From: Oscillospiraceae bacterium
GTDB taxonomy: Bacteria > Bacillota > Clostridia > Clostridiales > Clostridiaceae
DNA: 8,965 bases
Direction: 5' to 3'
NCBI GenBank assembly: GCA_009785875.1
Contig: WQUF01000436.1
Coordinates: 1-8,965, forward strand
The notes below the pieces were generated by a model. That model saw nothing but the letters and a program-made list of their open reading frames with translations, made no database searches and had not been told where the DNA came from. The translations under genes were made by a program, and so were the position numbers. Of the stretch, positions 6,805 to 8,965 are shown in pieces. How positions within the stretch are numbered: the stretch's first letter is position 1; each line of letters opens with the position of its first letter.

Positions 6805-6858
6805 ATTATATTAAAGACAATAATAAAAATAATATTGTTGATGGGAGGTACTTAATTA

Positions 6859-8346
6859 TTGGACAAAAGAACAGATGGTCCAAACGATAATGAATTTGAA
6901 GTAATATATGATTACTTTGATAATACTGAAGAATCTAGTACTTCAATAAATCCACAAGATAACCTTCATGTTAACAAAACTGAAACTGATAATATATATG
7001 AGTATAGCTATGAAAATTTAAATTCTTCCCCCCAAGAAAGAATAAAAAATTTAGATAAAGCTGAACCTGAAACTAATTCCCGTGTAGAAACACAAAAGAG
7101 TATTAGAAGACAAAGGAAAAAAACCAAAAGCAATTTTTTTAATTATTTTTTAACAGGGCTTATATGCTCCTTGATTTCGATATTTTTATCAGTTGCATTC
7201 ATGTTGTATGTAATCCCTGATTCAAAATTTTATAAAGATTCTTTACTTTCAAAAGAACTTGATAGCAAAATAAACGCTAAAGTTTCATCGGCTATTGAGG
7301 ATGTAAGCTCAAACATCAGTCGAGTAGGTACTGTCGATACTAAAAGTCAAGACAAAGGATTAACTTCAGTAGAAGTAGCCAACATAGTTTCCCCCGCTGT
7401 AGTTGGTATTTCAAGTGGAAGTACTCAAAATTACACTCCAGTAGAGAGTTTTGGTTCAGGAGTTATTTTTAGAGAAGATGGTTATATCCTTACAAATTAT
7501 CATGTTGTTCAAAATACAACGAGTAACATGGTTCAAATAGTTTTTTATGATAATAAAACAGTACAAGGTAAAATAGTAAATTTCGATAAAAATTTAGATA
7601 TTGCAGTTGTAAAAGTTGATAATTATAAAATGCCTGGCGTAGCCACATTAGGTGATTCCTCCATCCTAAAGACAGGTGAGCAAGTCTTGGCATTTGGTAG
7701 CCCATTAGGGAGGCAATATTTAGGATCTGTTTCTGCAGGTATCGTTTCTTCCCCCTCAAGATTAATATCTGTATCACAGAACAATAAAGCTCTTGTTATA
7801 CAAACAGATGCTGCAATAAATTTTGGTAACAGTGGTGGTCCCTTAGTAAACTCCATGGCTCAAGTTATTGGCATAAATTCATCAAAAATAACCGAACTAA
7901 ATGGTACAAATGTTGAGGGTATGGGCTTTGCTATACCGATTAACGAAATCAAACCTTTGCTTGATGAAAATGTTGCGAATAATTTAATTGTTAAAAATCC
8001 TAATATAGCATATGCAGCTGATACTACAAATGTGACTGATGATTATAAAGGTGCTCGATTAGGAGTTAAAGTAAAATATATTTCTGGAGACGAAGCAAAA
8101 GGCCAAAATCAAATAGATGGCCTTTTGGTTAGTGAATTCTCCACTGATTTCTCCCCAAATAATAGCCCTGCTGAAAAAGCAGGCATTAAGCCTGGTGATG
8201 TAATTTTATCTATCGATGGTAAAAAAGTCACAAGTGCTTTAGAGATAAGAGAAATAATTCAAGATAAGAAAACTGGAGATAAAATAAATGTACAAATACA
8301 GGAAAGTTTAAACGATCCTCCCAAAAATGTAATTGTAACGTTTTAA
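6859..8346 (+). CDS. htrA: HtrA/DegP-like membrane-anchored serine protease with PDZ domain
   Basis: HtrA degrades or refolds damaged proteins at the cell envelope. The 495-residue protein starts at TTG, with GGGAGG ending 10 bases upstream; the in-frame ATG at 6841 runs into a stop. It has an acidic hydrophilic N-terminus (1-80, cytoplasmic), a basic RRQRKK patch (83-88), one membrane span (about 96-118), then a short polar linker. The trypsin-like S1C domain covers about 168-370 with the triad H215 (TNYHVV), D248 (NLDIAVVKV) and S325 (GNSGGPLV). One PDZ domain (about 397-490) contains SPAEKAGIKPGDVILSIDGK. This is the standard layout of Gram-positive HtrA proteins, with the active part outside the cell. 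All catalytic residues are present. It is divergent from the unknown membrane protein gene and is followed by a terminator, then a small membrane protein gene on the same strand. Confidence 0.95.
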   Translation: MDKRTDGPNDNEFEVIYDYFDNTEESSTSINPQDNLHVNKTETDNIYEYSYENLNSSPQERIKNLDKAEPETNSRVETQKSIRRQRKKTKSNFFNYFLTGLICSLISIFLSVAFMLYVIPDSKFYKDSLLSKELDSKINAKVSSAIEDVSSNISRVGTVDTKSQDKGLTSVEVANIVSPAVVGISSGSTQNYTPVESFGSGVIFREDGYILTNYHVVQNTTSNMVQIVFYDNKTVQGKIVNFDKNLDIAVVKVDNYKMPGVATLGDSSILKTGEQVLAFGSPLGRQYLGSVSAGIVSSPSRLISVSQNNKALVIQTDAAINFGNSGGPLVNSMAQVIGINSSKITELNGTNVEGMGFAIPINEIKPLLDENVANNLIVKNPNIAYAADTTNVTDDYKGARLGVKVKYISGDEAKGQNQIDGLLVSEFSTDFSPNNSPAEKAGIKPGDVILSIDGKKVTSALEIREIIQDKKTGDKINVQIQESLNDPPKNVIVTF

Positions 8347-8364
8347 ATCTGTTAAGAGTAAGTC

Positions 8365-8397
8365 CTCAGGATAGAATAAATCCTGAGATTATTTTTT
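8365..8397 (+). terminator. Intrinsic terminator after htrA
   Basis: CTCAGGAT (8365-8372) pairs perfectly with ATCCTGAG (8380-8387) around a 7-nt loop. It is followed within a few bases by six T residues (8392-8397). The T run directly touches the SD sequence of the next gene, so this hairpin separates htrA from the small membrane protein gene. Confidence 0.82.
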
Positions 8398-8405
8398 GAG
8401 GTGAT
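8398..8405 (+). promoter_or_regulatory. SD sequence of the small membrane protein gene
   Basis: GAGGTGAT is a strong anti-16S match, with GAGG ending 7 bases before the TTG at 8409. It decides the TTG start and begins at the base after the T run of the preceding terminator. Confidence 0.75.
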
Positions 8406-8408
8406 AAT

Positions 8409-8708
8409 TTGGTAAACATAGATAATATTTCTTATATCTTATTTATAATTTTGCTCGTTTTAATAATAATTTCACTTTTTTTGATGATCATAAAAAAAAT
8501 ATTTAAGTTTTTTGTTCTTGTTCTCGTAATATTTATTGCATATCTAGGTTATCAATATATTGTAAACTCTATATACCCTGCCGATTTATTTAACACCGTT
8601 AAGAATGATATCATTAATTTAATACAATATATAAAAGAAAATTTAGATATTCCAAGTCTGTTCAATAATATTAAAGAAAAGATAATTAATTTATTCCCCA
8701 ATAAATGA
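8409..8708 (+). CDS. Small two-span membrane protein, unknown function
   Basis: I do not recognise this 99-residue protein. It has two strongly hydrophobic segments (about 7-28 and 34-51) joined by a short basic turn KKIFK (29-33). A C-terminal half of about 48 residues follows, with alternating hydrophobic and polar residues suggesting amphipathic helices (for example DIINLIQYIKENL and LFNNIKEKIINLF). The TTG start is supported by GAGGTGAT. It sits between two hairpin terminators, 62 bp after htrA. Being next to htrA suggests, but does not show, a role at the membrane linked to the protease. With a terminator just upstream it must be made by read-through or from a promoter inside the htrA end. 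Confidence 0.72.
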   Translation: MVNIDNISYILFIILLVLIIISLFLMIIKKIFKFFVLVLVIFIAYLGYQYIVNSIYPADLFNTVKNDIINLIQYIKENLDIPSLFNNIKEKIINLFPNK

Positions 8709-8710
8709 AT

Positions 8711-8764
8711 AGAATCCTCTGTTCTTCCCCTATTAATAATAGCTACAGAGGATTCTTTATTTAT
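8711..8764 (+). terminator. Terminator after the small membrane protein gene
   Basis: A 12-bp perfect stem has arms AGAATCCTCTGT (8711-8722) and ACAGAGGATTCT (8745-8756), with a 22-nt loop that itself can pair (CTATT/AATAG, 8730-8742). A U-rich stretch TTATTTATG follows. It starts two bases after the stop codon. Confidence 0.85.
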
Positions 8765-8834
8765 GTATAATTAAAGCATCAAAGCTAAATAATAAGGATT
8801 ATCTCATCATTAAGTTATAATCAATTAATTTTAA

Positions 8835-8965
8835 CTTAGTTATAAGGAGCATATAAATGATTACAAAATATATGTGCAAACATATTTAGAAGCTATTAAA
8901 CATGTTCAATAGATAAGAATTTTATTAGGAATAAATATGGAATAAATATATTTAATTTGGCTAGA
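8835..8965 (+). pseudogene. Possible gene remnant at the window end
   Basis: There is no intact gene here. The frame from 8835 to a TAG at 8910-8912 reads NDYKIYVQTYLEAIKHV in its centre. That looks protein-like, but this frame has an in-frame stop just upstream and no usual start codon. A second frame, open from 8906 to the window edge, reads SIDKNFIRNKYGINIF, as if a frameshift near 8906 had broken one gene. A third frame has a good AAGGAG (8844-8849) and ATG (8857) but encodes only 10 residues. Chance open frames in AT-rich DNA are a real alternative. Confidence 0.2.

Noticed and set aside
6817..6838. ACAATA/TATTGT hairpin in the htrA leader as a regulatory RNA
   Set aside because: The stem is short with a single G/C pair, and no known riboswitch or T-box feature is visible.
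7490..7856. Two minus-strand frames inside htrA
   Set aside because: They overlap the protease domain, whose triad and motifs are intact on the plus strand.
8857..8889. Ten-codon peptide with a good SD at the right end
   Set aside because: A good SD match alone is common here. The frame is very short with no context, so it is mentioned only within the remnant entry.

Overview
The window is AT-rich and carries strong AGGAGG-type Shine-Dalgarno sites, several TTG starts, and FtsA, FtsZ, HtrA and SpoIID-domain proteins of Gram-positive type. It looks chromosomal, from a low-GC endospore-forming Firmicute, most probably Clostridium or a close relative (inference from gene content and base composition).

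Layout. Positions 1-175 are non-coding: the 3' flank of ftsZ, with short TGTTCA-type direct repeats, a 15-bp hairpin, and the upstream region of an off-window gene. Five genes then lie on the minus strand. In transcription order (right to left) they are: a membrane-anchored protein of unknown function (6016-6666), a putative lipoprotein with a SpoIID/LytB domain (4128-5945), a membrane family 2 glycosyltransferase (2738-4033, start corrected), ftsA (1331-2587) and ftsZ (176-1312). Diverging from them on the plus strand are an HtrA/DegP-type membrane-anchored serine protease (6859-8346) and a 99-residue two-span membrane protein (8409-8708), each followed by a hairpin terminator. The last ~250 bases hold no intact gene, only what may be a gene remnant running out of the window.

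How the parts fit. ftsA and ftsZ form a tight two-gene operon (18-bp gap), with no ftsQ or mur gene beside them. FtsA tethers the FtsZ ring to the membrane. The gap upstream of ftsA contains a good match to a sigma-H promoter, which would fit the known sigma-H control of ftsAZ in Bacillus subtilis. The SpoIID-domain gene is preceded by a sequence resembling a sigma-E (mother-cell) promoter. The region may therefore join division and peptidoglycan remodelling genes that are switched at sporulation. Both promoter readings were made by eye. HtrA is an envelope quality-control protease and is divergently transcribed from the unknown membrane protein.

I see no mobile element, CRISPR array, tRNA or rRNA, and no clearly new multi-gene system. 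The observations most worth checking are the two sporulation-type promoters, the enlarged SpoIID-domain lipoprotein, and the terminator squeezed against the ribosome binding site of the small membrane protein.
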